Positions 50,100 through 62,200 of a DNA stretch of 64,000 nt are shown in pieces. Every line of letters starts with the position of its first letter. The first letter of the stretch is position 1. The stretch covers positions 197,971 through 261,970 of the forward strand of contig JAQGDQ010000050.1 in the NCBI GenBank assembly GCA_030141605.1. Direction: 5' to 3'. Made by a program: the position numbers and the translations under genes. The notes beneath the pieces are model-generated. The model was given only the letters and a program-made list of their open reading frames with translations. It ran no database searches and had not been told where the DNA came from. Source of the DNA: Tubiluchus corallicola. Its lineage: Eukaryota; Priapulida; Priapulimorpha; Priapulimorphida; Tubiluchidae.

Positions 50100-51255
50100 A
50101 TAATAAGTGGAACCCCATAAGGTAATACAATAGGTTAAATAAGGCAGCACAAGGCTATTATACAGAGTTAGTAAGTGTGTTTCTGAAAAACAGTGTTTAA
50201 TGTGACTGACGATGCCTAAGTTTTTTGCAATTTTTAATCGAATATAATTTATGTTGGGTTGTCAGTCCAAATTTTCATGTAAAATTAGACCTAAAATGTA
50301 ATTTCTTCCACTTGTTCTATAATTTTATTTTTGATATGGAGCTTCATTAATGACATTACCTAATTTCTTGATCTAAATAGTATATTTTGTTTTCTTTGTA
50401 TTTAAAGATAACTTGTTAGTTTTAAACCATCACGAGATTTCATGAAGTTCACTATTGAATCAATACAGTTAACACTGTGGCATTTAAAAAGCAAGCTGGT
50501 GTCAGAAGCCAATTGAAAAATTTTTGAATTTTTTACACTTGATGTTTTATGTCATTTATATAAATGGGGAACAGAAGTAGTCCTAATATGGAACCTTGAG
50601 GCACACCACATGTCACCATAGCAGTGTCAGATATACAATTTTTGTATTCTACAGACCGTATTCTATTTGTTAACTAGGTAACATACTAATTACTGGCGAC
50701 ACCTCTTATGCCATAATAAGATAATTTTTCTATGAGAATTTTATGGTTAATCGTGTCAAATCTTCGACAAGCCACAAAAGACACTGACCGCAAATTTATT
50801 AATTTCTATACAGTCGACTATATTTGCTAACATGTGTATTAGAGCCATTTCTGCAGTGCTGTTCTTGTGGAAACCATATTGGGTATCATTAAGTATATTT
50901 AAATCATTTAGGTATTTAAGTAGCTGATCATAAACACGTTCTTTCAAAAATTTTAGAAAAAAGGCAGTAATGAAATAGGTCTATAATTGTTTATACTTTG
51001 GGGATCTCCAGTTTTAAATAAAGGTACTATTATTCATTGCTTTAGTTTAGCTGGAACTTGGCCAGTAGTTAGAGAAGTATTGATTATATGAGTTAATGGA
51101 ACAACTATATAGGCCATTGTGTTTAACAAAACTGTTGGGGCTACTTTTATTAAATTAATGGCGTTACCAACTCATCATCCGTTCCTTTGTTCAGAATGGC
51201 TAAAGTTGAATTTCTTTGTGTTTTCCCTGGTCCACTGAGAAGCTGATAGTCACCT
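50100..51255 (-). mobile_element. Decayed LINE reverse transcriptase (CR1/jockey-like)
   Basis: Minus-strand pieces in correct order: VPAKLK..IVPLFKTGDP, NNYRPISLLP, then RVYDQLLKYLNDLNIL and QYGFHKNSTAEMALI (50947-50860), LSKIFDTINHKIL with a frameshift, CGVPQGSILG with FPIYIND (about 50606-50560), ASDTSLLFK in place of FADDTSLL, and at the end LGLILHENLDW and LPYLTYCITLWG. One catalytic Asp is replaced by Ser in the ADD box, and several frames are broken, so the copy is inactive. Confidence 0.85.
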
Positions 51256-51458
51256 TTCATTATGACACCTGAATACGAGAGTGATGTCTATACTCTCCAG
51301 CAGAACTTGATATACAAATGATAATCGTGGCATCCCAATTTGCTAGAGTTACATCTAAAAAAACAAGAATAAATGCTTTGTTTCTCAAATAATTTAATCC
51401 AAATTCTAAAGCAGACCTACACAAAAACTAACCATTGTGCCTGGATGTGCGCTGTGGC

Positions 51459-51770
51459 TAGGGGTGAGCATCGAACGTTCGAATCGAGTCTTTTCAGTTC
51501 GAATTCGATTCCAACCTAAAACTATAGATTCGAAAAATTCAGCACTTCAGTCATACATGTTCTTTATCATTAAAATGATTAAAGCGTCATGCAATTAGCT
51601 TAATGTAGCTGTGATTTCTGTGCACAATTTTAAACAAATTATGCATGTTTTTGTAAAACTAATTTTTACTGGTGGCTCGAAAACTTGTTCGAAAATACGG
51701 AAGCTCGGTTCGATTCGAAAGTCACGAATTCGATTCGAATTTGCTTTTTGGTAGAGAATGCTCACACCTA
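51459..51770. mobile_element. hAT-like MITE, 312 bp
   Basis: Ends TAGGGGTGAGCAT (left) and inverse TAGGTGTGAGCAT (right). The flanks GCTGTGGC (51451-51458) and CCTGTGGC (51771-51778) form an 8-bp target duplication with one mismatch. The interior has many TTCGAATCGA-type palindromes on both sides. No coding capacity. Confidence 0.82.
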
Positions 51771-51778
51771 CCTGTGGC

Positions 51779-52509
51779 ACACAAAACCGAAAGCAAAAAA
51801 TATACAATGCAAAGATACAGAAAACTGAAGTGAATAATACATAATACATGTAGGTTACTGCGAATACACAAGTGCAACAAGTGAAAAAACAAACATGCTA
51901 AAAAATAGAAAATATATCCTCACAATAATTTAATTTACGCCTTCCATTCCTACTGCGTTGGTGGATTAACATCCGGTTTGGATCAGGCAAAGGAAAGGTC
52001 TTCTCAGATACTGCTTTAAAGGAAGGTTATCATCATGAACAGAAAAGAATAAAACACAAATAAATCAAAAACGTTCCGAAATCAATTACACCGATCGACT
52101 ACTACCAAGCTTGAAACCTATATTATATTCAATAACAAAATTATGGTTATATCACGTGATATTACTCATGTTTCGTTATGTGAAAACTTCACCAATAAAA
52201 AAAGAAAATTAACCATGAAAATGAACTGCAAATAGATTATAATTTTATAACTAACTCTCACTCTATCAGACAGTCAATCTCACAGTCTGCAGTGACGTGC
52301 GCACTGAACTGAGCAGTTTAACGTGAACCCCGATACATTTAACGCGCCCCTTTTGAGCTTGGCATTTCCCACGTGCCGTGCGGTGTAACTGGAAAACTTA
52401 ACTAAAATTACTACTTATAAAGGTAGTTAACTAGTTGCAGGTCTTGGAGACTGTCACAAGTGGCATGAACAACAATGACGATGCTGTCGGAATTATTCAT
52501 CAGAATCTA
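51779..52509. other. Possible 5' region, unassigned
   Basis: No proven gene. Somewhat richer in CpG around 52300-52400 than its surroundings, so it may hold a promoter or untranslated exon of the minus-strand ATPase gene; this is only an inference from position. Confidence 0.25.
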
Positions 52510-52667
52510 TGCTTTATTTTCTGGAATTTTTTGAAAAACAAACTCGGCAAAAAGGTAGGCCTATATATATATTTTGTTTTTTATATATATGGAGTTTGTT
52601 TTTCAAAAAAATTCCAAATAGGCCTACCCTTTTGCCGAGTTTGGAAAAAATTCCAAAAAATAAAGCA
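52510..52667. repeat. Foldback palindrome with triplicated arm
   Basis: The outer arms 52510-52563 and 52619-52667 are inverse copies (TGCTTTATTTT..GGAATTTTTT..CTCGGCAAAA..GGTAGGCCTA). The segment between them, 52591-52615, is a further inverse copy of part of the left arm (52523-52545). The centre is a TA repeat. The whole would fold into a long hairpin. Confidence 0.85.
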
Positions 52668-54205
52668 CGCGCGATAAAGTACTTCACAAGCATTTAGCAA
52701 TAAAGTCATATTATGGTAATTAAAAAACGCATAGTCATTGTACTTTGGCGTGATAAGCTTGGCACATATATCAAAAGTTGCGACAAATATTAATAAAAGA
52801 ACAGTTTTCTTAAAATCCATCAATTTAAAAATTATATTATTTTAAAATGTTATTGGATTCTGAATTTAAATGTAATGTATAATAGACTCAATGACTGCTA
52901 ACCCTTAATTTTAATACATGTCATTTGATCATATACTGTAACAGGGTGAAGACCTCGATACCGGAAGTTTGTCTTACATGTAATGTGAACTGTGGCGAAC
53001 GCTGAAGTGCGGACTTGGTGGTTCCTATAACGGTTCGGTATTTACTGACATATTATTGCATATGGACGGTGTTTTTTTTCTAACTTGTAAGTAATTAATT
53101 CAGTAATATTAATTTTAGGAAAAATTAATAAATATAAAATATTTAAAAAATGATAAAATATTTGAAAAATTAGCAAAATTTAATATAAAATATTTGCGCT
53201 TAATCCTATTACTGATCATTATTTGTAGCTATTTTATCATTTTAGTAAGGGGCACTCTCCTTTTTTTCGTTTATTTGGCTTCCAGCGCACAAATTATTAT
53301 TTTTTCGTTGTTTTGTAATATATAATATTGTTTCAGCCTCGAAATAGTTACGGTTACCTATTATGTATACACGGTAGGCCTGGAACAATCTACAATGTCG
53401 ATTCTGCACTACAGAATCTTCTTATTAATGCTTTTATCTCAAAATAAAAAAATGTTGGCGATACATGTCACAGGCATAATTTTTTAATTAAGATATATAC
53501 AAAGAACTTTGTAATTTATGTAATGAATGTATTCACAATGATGTTGATACCGCTGACGACAGTACAAAATCGCTTACTGGCAAAACTAGAGAAACTGCTT
53601 TTAGAATTAGTCAACTTTGGTGTGACAAACTGTATAATTGGTGCTATAAATGGGGGCAAACAATAAACTGTATATATATACATGGTGAAATGGAAGTGAT
53701 TCCATTTGGCCTCAATGATTTGGGAACGATGAAATCAATTACGCGTAAAGTAACAGGGCATCACCATCGACAATCAGTTCAGTTTTCATATTCCAGTAAT
53801 AGTAGAAGGAAGAAAGTCTGGGACCAACTAGAATAACCTGTTTGATGGTTATAAAACAAAAATCTATGTAAGGGATTTAGCCTAAATACTTGTCATAAAA
53901 TCATAAAAAATACATTTAATTTGCAATTAGATTAATAACCTGTAAAACCGCTATTACTGTAGTAGATATGGCTTCTATCTATCTGTTACCTATTCTAAAA
54001 ATGGGTTTAACCTAATAGCGAACGGTTGCTCTAGTTTTGCTATATTCTGTACTACCAGGTGGCTTTTACAAGACATTATATGCAGATTTTACCTGTATTT
54101 CTGTGGAAACTTCTGTATCAATAAACGTTTAAAGTATATTCTACTGTTATACCTTTTGTCAACACGACAATACTGTTATTACTCTGCCATTTCATTGTTT
54201 GATCC
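52668..54205. other. Intergenic sequence, no gene recognised
   Basis: AT-rich. An ETS-like ACCGGAAGT word is near 52969-52977 within a slightly GC-richer patch. No exon recognised on either strand. Confidence 0.3.
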
Positions 54206-54595
54206 CAGGGTCGATTTATCCTATAGCTAGCATAGGCTGCTGTCTAGGGCAATTAAAGCTTGTAGGCCCCTCAAGCTTTGGTAACATTAAATGATTAGGT
54301 AAAAAGGTCTATTTTTTCTCCATATTTTTGTTGAATATGTGTTAATTTGATTTGCAATAAATAGTAATAGTGGTAGTTCTTAAAGAATATTTTTATTGGC
54401 AAACAAAAAGTAGCCATTCTAGTTTATTTAAAGAATTTGGATTAAGCTTAGTTCAAACTTTGTAAATGTTGCTAAAATGTATCACAAGTAAAGCATATCC
54501 AAGTAAGGGTGTAGGCGAATTACAGAGTGACCCCATCTGAGGGGGAGCACAATTTCATTAGCCTAGGGGCCCCAAAAGGACTTAATCTGACCCTG
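54206..54595. mobile_element. hAT-like non-autonomous element, 390 bp
   Basis: The left end CAGGGTCGATTTATCC (54206) is inverted at the right end (inverse CAGGGTCAGATTAAGTCC, ending 54595). The flanks TTTGATCC (54198-54205) and GTTGCTCC (54596-54603) match at 6 of 8 positions, consistent with an old 8-bp hAT target duplication. Subterminal GGGGCCCC/GGCCCC words are also typical. No coding capacity. Confidence 0.75.
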
Positions 54596-55189
54596 GTTGC
54601 TCCCCATTAAATAATATGATGCCTCAACATGGATGATTAGAAAACACAGTTTATTTGATGATCTGCTTTATGACGTAATGAAAATTGTCATGGGTGCTAT
54701 TTCCACCCTTCTCGTGATAAACTTCTCGTTGAATTAATATTTGGTCTGCCACCTATATGGACATTGTATTTAGCAGTATAGCCACGAAATTCACATTAAA
54801 GGTATTATCTAACCATTGTAATTATCACGTAAAACAAAACCTATTAGCGGGTAGTCGCAATGCAAATGTAAACTACAATCGTGTTGTAAGTCATCTGTAT
54901 GTCGCTGCATGTGAATTTTTAAAAGCAGTTAAAAGTTTTTATACACGCAGTCTTGACTTTGTCAATGTTCCTCCAGATATTTGATAATACAAAAACATGA
55001 AATTGATGAATGTGTGTTACATTAATGGTATATACACAGATGCCGGAACAGTCTTTAGTGTGGTTCTGTTTAGTCTTCTGTGTACCCAGTTAAGGTGTTT
55101 AATTCACCATTAGTATTGCCAAACCAACAGGCTGCAGGTCTCTTGAGGCACTAACTATCAGTATATCACTTGAGCATGGCAATTTTAAA
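54596..55189. other. Unassigned sequence, possible LINE debris
   Basis: A 75-codon plus frame (54757-54984) is open but unrecognised; it may belong with the LINE-like frame that follows at 55198. Confidence 0.25.
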
Positions 55190-55197
55190 GGCTTTCT

Positions 55198-55437
55198 ATG
55201 CAAAATAGGTTATACGTGTCATATAACTTGCGCCACTGTGATAATGACATGCAAACTGTACAACCCTTGTTATTTGACTGTAACCTTGTTACCTACAATA
55301 ATACACAGGATTTTGTTTCGAATTTACATTCACGAGATATTAGTAAAATCTACATTGGCAGAGACCCTAATTTACTTACTGCGCGCGTAAAGCTTATTCG
55401 TGATGAATTCTTGTTAACATTTTGTAATCGCTCCTAA
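55198..55437 (+). pseudogene. Probable LINE ORF2 C-terminal remnant
   Basis: A 79-codon frame contains RHCDNDMQTVQPLLFDC, close to the C-terminal Cys/His motif (C..D.ET..HLLF.C) found after the reverse transcriptase in many LINEs. The remainder (KIYIGRDPN, ARVKLIRDEFLL) suits the end of such an ORF. The His is replaced by Pro and no reverse transcriptase is seen upstream. Identification is tentative. Confidence 0.4.
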
Positions 55438-55756
55438 ATTGGCCTAAAGTTGTAGCATGCTGTGTTAATTACTGTGAAAACCAACTGTGATGCCGTTGAC
55501 ATTGATTATCTGTCATCTGTATCCTCCATGTTCAATTTTCGTTATTTTAATAGATTTAATTTGTATTTTATTTTATTTTATGTTACATAAATTGTTGTAG
55601 CCGCTCATTATCTTCCCAATTGTATCGTTGATGCTCGAATACTGTAATTTTAGCTTATTTTATACTCTAAAGTTCCTGGTAACTTCGTACTCCTGTCTGC
55701 AAGTATAGTGCGCTGATGTGACGCTTCTTTCTTCGTTTTTATTTTTTATCTCTTTG

Positions 55757-55810
<54 letters not shown>

Positions 55811-56025
55811 TGATAAAATGATAATAATCTTTATTTAAAGCCTTTGGATTAACAATTAGCATAAGCTGGCCGACTGTAAATAACAATTCTGCAACTACAT
55901 AACATACTTTATCTTTGTTATCCCCGCTTTTATCCCAAATACCCGGGATGACAAGGCCGCGAACTCACGACCTCCCAGACGGAAAATAGACGCGTTGCCA
56001 TTACATTATACCGTCTAGTCATCAT
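55757..56025 (-). mobile_element. tRNA-derived SINE with (ATT)n tail
   Basis: The minus-strand head has an A-box-like TATAATGTAATGGCAACGCG (plus 55991-56010) and a B box GTGAGTTCGCGGCC (plus 55955-55968). A body containing GGCTTTAAATAAAGATTATTAT is followed by an uninterrupted ATT repeat tail (plus 55759-55806). Same general design as the SINE at 31826-32027. Confidence 0.75.
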
Positions 56026-57215
56026 TGGTAAACAGTCTACTCTTATTGCCATCTAGGCGTGTTACAAGCCAAATGACCTATCTAATGCGAAGAAGTTGTA
56101 AGTTCACCAAGGTTCTGTCTCTTTTTAGTCGTTTGGTGTTTTCACCTTCCAGTATTATTACGCCTTTACGCGTTATTAAACAGTTCACAATCGTGGTTTA
56201 ATACTGATCAGATATTGCAGTTCCTAGCTCACTTACTGATTAACGCTGAAACATGAAATACTGTTCGCATCATCGAGGACAATGCATCGTCGAGCATTCG
56301 CTTAACATGGAACCATTGCTCGGTAATTAACATGTTCTGCGTGACGTCGTTCTGACTGCCGAATTTTTAATTACGGCCTCGGCACGATTTTGAAGATCAC
56401 TATATATCTTTATTTCTGCCTGAATCTGTGCTATTACTACCACCTTACGTAAGAAAATGGAAAACGAATCCTAATAGAAACGTAGATGTAGCTGTATTGC
56501 TGTATGTCTATATCGAGATAGCTCATTGAAGATTTTTGGTTTTACACAGATAATTAACCACCTGAACACAAGAGCTTATTAAAAGAGTAACCTTTGCTAC
56601 ATTGGGAGACCTATTCAAGAATCAACACTTTACCATCACCAGTAGAGAATGGTTGGATAATAACTCCGTCAGGGCTCTAGCATCTCATTTGATGAAAAAT
56701 GATGCATCCACTCCTGGCATAATTAGTTATTTGCAAATTCAAAAAGGGCTGCATGGTAAACGAGCTGTAAACTGTACGCTTTCTGCAGTTGTGATGAAGC
56801 CAATTGTTCTAGTATAACTGAAATAAAAAATGACACTAAGAAAAATCAGTCAATTTATGGTAGCCAGCCCTATTATCAGTTTTGGCTGCAAGAGATGTGC
56901 GTTTATACACCAATTTTACATTCAGTTGTTATTATAATCGCAATATTTTTTCATAATTGCGAGACGATTTTGTGCAGGAAACTACGTGTATTGATATTTT
57001 CGTAACTAGAGCATGGAAAGAATACTTAATGATTTATACTACGACTGCTATTATATTGTTGCTAAGGCAAACAATTTTTAACATTGTTACTAATAGCAAC
57101 TTCTGCCTCTCCTGTGTGTTAAAATTTATTGTCAGTTCGTATAATAGTGAAAATCGAGGTCTCCCAAACTTTTTTCAATCTAACCTTACTATCAATGCCG
57201 TTGCTAAGATAGATA
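56026..57215. other. Intergenic sequence, no gene recognised
   Basis: Contains open frames at 56602-56817 and 56957-57280 that match no family I know and have no clear splice context. Confidence 0.3.
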
Positions 57216-57229
57216 GTAACCATAGCAAC
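57216..57229 (+). promoter_or_regulatory. X-box-like motif (RFX site)
   Basis: GTAACCATAGCAAC fits the RFX X-box consensus GTNRCC-NN-RGYAAC at every position. Related half-sites GTTGCTA lie nearby (57057, 57201, 57320). It is not next to a recognised gene; a 60-codon frame with a hydrophobic start begins at 57291. Confidence 0.35.
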
Positions 57230-59261
57230 TTATGGGAACAAAATTTTACATTATTGGACATATATGGTAACCTAAGCTAGGCGGTATTAGATGCTCATAA
57301 AAAGGTTTGTAATGACATGGTTGCTAACGCTAATCTGTATGGCACAGTTACTTGTAGATGTTACTGTGAGCCGCGAAAAAAATCCTGTTTTGCGTATGGG
57401 ACGACTGTTGAGAATTTACTGCAAAATAAATATAACAAGGCATCATTCATCAGATATGAAAGATTTAAGTTGGTAAAATTAAAAACACTCATTACTTAAT
57501 GCAATAATAGTACATGGGCCATAATTGGCCGAAAAAAATGATTCAGTGTACAATTTATGTCTACATACGTAAAAACTTACTGTAGCAATAAAAAGTAGCC
57601 TGATAAAAATCAACAGAATATCAAATACAATAAAAAAAGTTTTGGGCTATTGTGAAACGGGAGAGTTTTTAGGGTAGTGAGCCCTCCTGGACTATTTACA
57701 ATTTTTTTCTGCTACTATCCAGGTGATTACAATTGTCAGAATAATACTAAGAAAGTCAACTCTCAAATCTTACATGACTACAGCATTGCATAGCCTTATC
57801 CTTACCATGCACAAATTTGCGCATTTTTGAGTCAGTATCTAACATTTAACCGGTCTTAAAAATTTTTCGCTAAGGCCAATTCATGGGGAAGGGAGGACTT
57901 TTTCTAGAATACTACATAACATACTGATTCAGAAAAAGCAAAAGCATTTTAGTAGTATTTCTACTAGGCAAATATTTTGACCTAAAAATATATAAACAAA
58001 TGTTGAACTTTCAAAATCTACTCATATCAAAATCAAGAATACAGTACATTTTGGCGTCAGCACCGACGTATGCAAGTTACATCAATTATTTTCGTGAGTA
58101 CCGTTGTGTAAAACTGGAAACAACTATGTGTTATAACATAACTCACTTAGCGCGTAGGTGTACGTATACGTGTCTCAAAACATTATTGCAGAATGCCTAA
58201 TATTATCATGCATTACGCACGAGAAACAGTAAAAATGCTTACAATAGTTGTTGATATTGATGTTAGTAAACATACGTGATTTAATTCTCTTACTAAGTGA
58301 TCTAGCTAACCGTTTTCGAGTTAGGTACAGCATTAAATTTTATTGCTGTCCAACGTCTCGTGCTCATACAGCGGTGCGCAAATGTCCCTTACCCAAATGG
58401 CCGTTCCCAAAAATCAGCAGTGTTTTCTAGCTGATATTAAATTAATTGAAGCATTGTTGTTTTTATGCTTTTCCTGCTTTAGTTGTTCTACAACCGTGAT
58501 TTAAGTAAAATTTAGTAATAATAATACTAGTACCTGGTAAGTAACTTTCTAAGCTGCAAATACAAGTTCTCATCAAGACGCAATAATCAGTACGGTAGTT
58601 TTTACTTAATCTTAACTCTGTGTTCTGTTCAATTCAAATATTTTCACTACAGATACTATATACCACATAAATGCTTTACTTGGTTCTGTCCTAGACTCCT
58701 AGTTAGTTTTTAAGGTTCTGTGCACGTCATAGCCATGAAAAAAGGTTAATGTCCATGCCAACTCTAGAGCCCTAAAGCATAACTGGCTCTCTCTTAACTG
58801 GACTGTATGACCCAGTGAATGTACACAAGCAGGTCTGCAGTGGAAGAAGCAACGCCAGTTACAGAAAGTAATAAATATTTCAAATCAGACTTGATAGTGA
58901 ATTGTGTAGATGTGCAATTAAACTAATACAGTGAACAATAGAACTCCAACTTTTTTCTCTTGTTTTAAGTACAAAAATGCGCAGAGTGCTAGTTACGAAG
59001 TTTAACGTACTGCAGTGTGTTTATTAAACATTTTAAGAAAAACACGAGTAAAAGTTGCCGTAATGTACTTAAAACAGTAAGCAGGCATGTACAAATTACC
59101 GGTACACATAAACTAGTAACATCACTCTAACCAAGATGTGAAGTAAATGCAGGCCCGCCACATAGAATGCCAAAACAGATGAAAAAGGTAAGTAGAGCGC
59201 TAGTACCATGGTAATATAAATTTTATTTGTATTTTGTACTTCATTTACTTGCAATCTTTCA
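57230..59261. other. Region upstream of the CYP gene
   Basis: No recognised exon. It should contain the CYP promoter and at least one untranslated exon, because the first coding exon is preceded by a good splice acceptor (aatctttcag, ending 59261). Confidence 0.35.
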
Positions 59262-59271
59262 GGACAGGGAC

Positions 59272-62200
59272 ATGGATACGGAAGGCGCTTTTGAACTTCT
59301 GAGAGCCCATCAGCATCTCGTAATACTTCTGGTGCTTAGCTTTGCTTTAGTACTGAAATATTTGAACCAGAAACCTAAAGGAACTCCTCCTGGATCATTA
59401 GGGCTACCCATTATTGGGCATTCGCTTTATTTGGGCAGAGATCCGAGAAAGCCGCTTCTAAAGTTAAGGGACAAGTACGGGCCTATATTTAGTATATTTA
59501 TTGGTCCAATGCTTACGGTGGTAGTAAATGATTATGAAACTGCAAAAGAAGCATTTTTGAAGCATGGTGACGTCTTGTCTGGAAGAGTTCATCTTTTCAC
59601 ATTAAAGGCCATATTAACGGATCCTGATCAACCTGGCATTATTCATGGTAAGCATTACACGCTTTAGCTGGAAAAGTATTTTACAGATTGAGCTGGGCTC
59701 TGTGTACGCAGCATACAATGAAGCCCTATTTTCACGTTTGAGTTAATCATTACAATGCACAAAAACATACTCCACATTTATATATATATTTATTATTAAC
59801 AATTATTTATTTATCACATTTATTGCGTGCCACTAACAACTTACATACGTAAGTAGTTAATGGCACACAATAAATGTGTATTCACAATGTATATACACAA
59901 TAAAAGTGTATACAAATGTATATAAATGTGGCACACAATAAATGTATTCTATGGCCCATTAAGATAAAAGCAAATTTTGTCATAGAAAATGACATGGCCT
60001 AAAATTCAAGAATAAATTTTGTGAAGTACAATAAGGAAGAAAAAAATCAAAATATTATCATACTGTTATTACATAAAAGCTTTTCTAAAATAATATAATG
60101 GTGGTAACTAAAAACATCAATTCATTTGCCCAACAAACCATCCAATCTAAATTTCAATTAGATCTTCAGCCAACCTTCACTCAAATACCAGATCTGCATT
60201 AAATTTTATATTAGACAATTATTACGTATTAGATACAGCTTCACTTGCCCCAGTACATGATCTTTTTATAACATTCATGTGAATTTTCTATTAGTGATTA
60301 ATTCACTTTATTTGTCAGCCATCAGCACATCCATCTTCGTCACGGTGGACAACTACTCCTAGTTAAACATAGAAACTAAAATGAAGGTGATGATGATATG
60401 CAAATGATTTGTTATCTCCTATTTTATAGAAAATAATCACAAACATTTCATTTGATAGGAGTCATTAATTCAGAAGGTAGACTGTGGAAGGAGCATCGAA
60501 AATTTGCACTCACCAAATTACGTGAATTTGGAATGGGAAAAGCAAGCTTGGAGGTATGCTTGAAAATACCTGTAGGATTACAAACTATTTTGTGTTGTTG
60601 TTTGTGGGAATTTATATAAATTTATTGTCGCAAAAGTTGGGCACAGGGGATTCAACGAATACAAAGTAAACGTTGTTGCAATCGATTGACAATTGCGGTG
60701 CATTTTTAGGTCATTTTTAAGAGGGGAAAGCAAAGCGATTACCTCATACTGCAAAAGAGCAAAAACAGCTCGAATCCAAAATGTCTTGAGACCTTTTGCA
60801 GAAGTTAACCTCGCTAAATGCATTTTAACGAACGAATTTACTTTTTCAGCACAAGATTAGCGAGGAAGTGTGTGCAGTACTCAATGAACTACATTCACAC
60901 AACGGTTGTCCCATTGACATCCAGTTTATCATGACCACCAGCGTGTCTAACATCATGTGCTCCATAATCTTTGGCGAAAGATATGATTACAACGATGAAG
61001 AGTTTCAGTTCATTCTTAAGTGTCAGGATGACAATTTTCGGAAAATGTCTATGTTTGGAATCTTTCAGTTTTACGACGTTATCAAATACCTACCTTTCGT
61101 GAGCGCTAGAATCAAGCGTTTTATGAAAAATGCTGATTCTATGTTCGAGTTTTTTGATAAAAAGATTGAATATTGTGTGAAAACCTTTGACAGCGACAAC
61201 ATTAGAAATTTAATAGACAGTTACCTACAAAAGCTCGAGATGGAGGGCAATCAAAATGGGAACAATAAATTTAACCGTAAGAAGAATTACATTAAATATT
61301 AGGCCGCATTTATTGTACTTCATCCTGAAATAGTAAATTAAATACGGTAATTTCTTTAGCTGACCCAGGACTAACGCGAGAAGCACAATGAAGTTTCAAT
61401 AATTTCCATTGTAGTCTGTGATTTAATGATTCGCAACAAATGGTCAGCTCGAAACTGAAAGTAAGAATATCCTCTTGTATCTGTTGAGGTATTGGCACAT
61501 GAAAAGGAAGCATTTACTTTGCAAAATGTGCTTTTTATCTCGTAAACTATTAATTGGTTCTTTTTCCTTGCGCAGAAACATGATATACACATTTTTTGTA
61601 TTACTTTATTATCGTTTTTGCAGTTAGAGAGCTGAGGTACTTAATTCGAGATATGTTCATGGCTGGTAGTGAAACGACAACTACTCTAATGCGGTGGGTG
61701 TTTGTGTACATGCTGAAGCATCCTGACGTCATGAAAAAAGTGCAGCATGAAATTGATGACGTAGTCGGATGCAACAGACTGCCTAAAATGGCTGACAAGT
61801 TACGAATGCCGTACACCGAGGCCACGCTCACTGAAATTCAGCGATGTGGTAGGTTTAACTTTGGTAGATTATTAATTAATTAGTTTGTTTTTACAATGGA
61901 TATGTGGCTCTGATTGCTTGCGTGCTGAGTAGAATGAGAATTTAGACTGCTTTAGCAATGTGGGTTGATATCGCAAATGGATAGGAGCGTGTGGCCTGAT
62001 GCCATAAGGTTCTACGTTCAAATCTTAGTTGATTCTCAATATTTGAGCGCGTTTCTGCTAAATTTAATTGTTTATTTCTATCTTTGACGTTATCATTTAG
62101 TTCAGAACAATGGTTCCGTAGTTGTTCATTTTTTAATTTTTATGCTTGATATTAGTAAAGTGTTACCAGCACAAGCATTCACTATAAAATGGACTGTTAC

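Noticed and set aside
51950-52030. Minus-strand open stretch considered as ATPase exon 1
   Set aside because: No in-frame Met with a suitable phase-0 donor; it could at most be untranslated.
52966-52980. ETS-like site as an ATPase promoter
   Set aside because: A single short motif without a defined transcription start is not enough.
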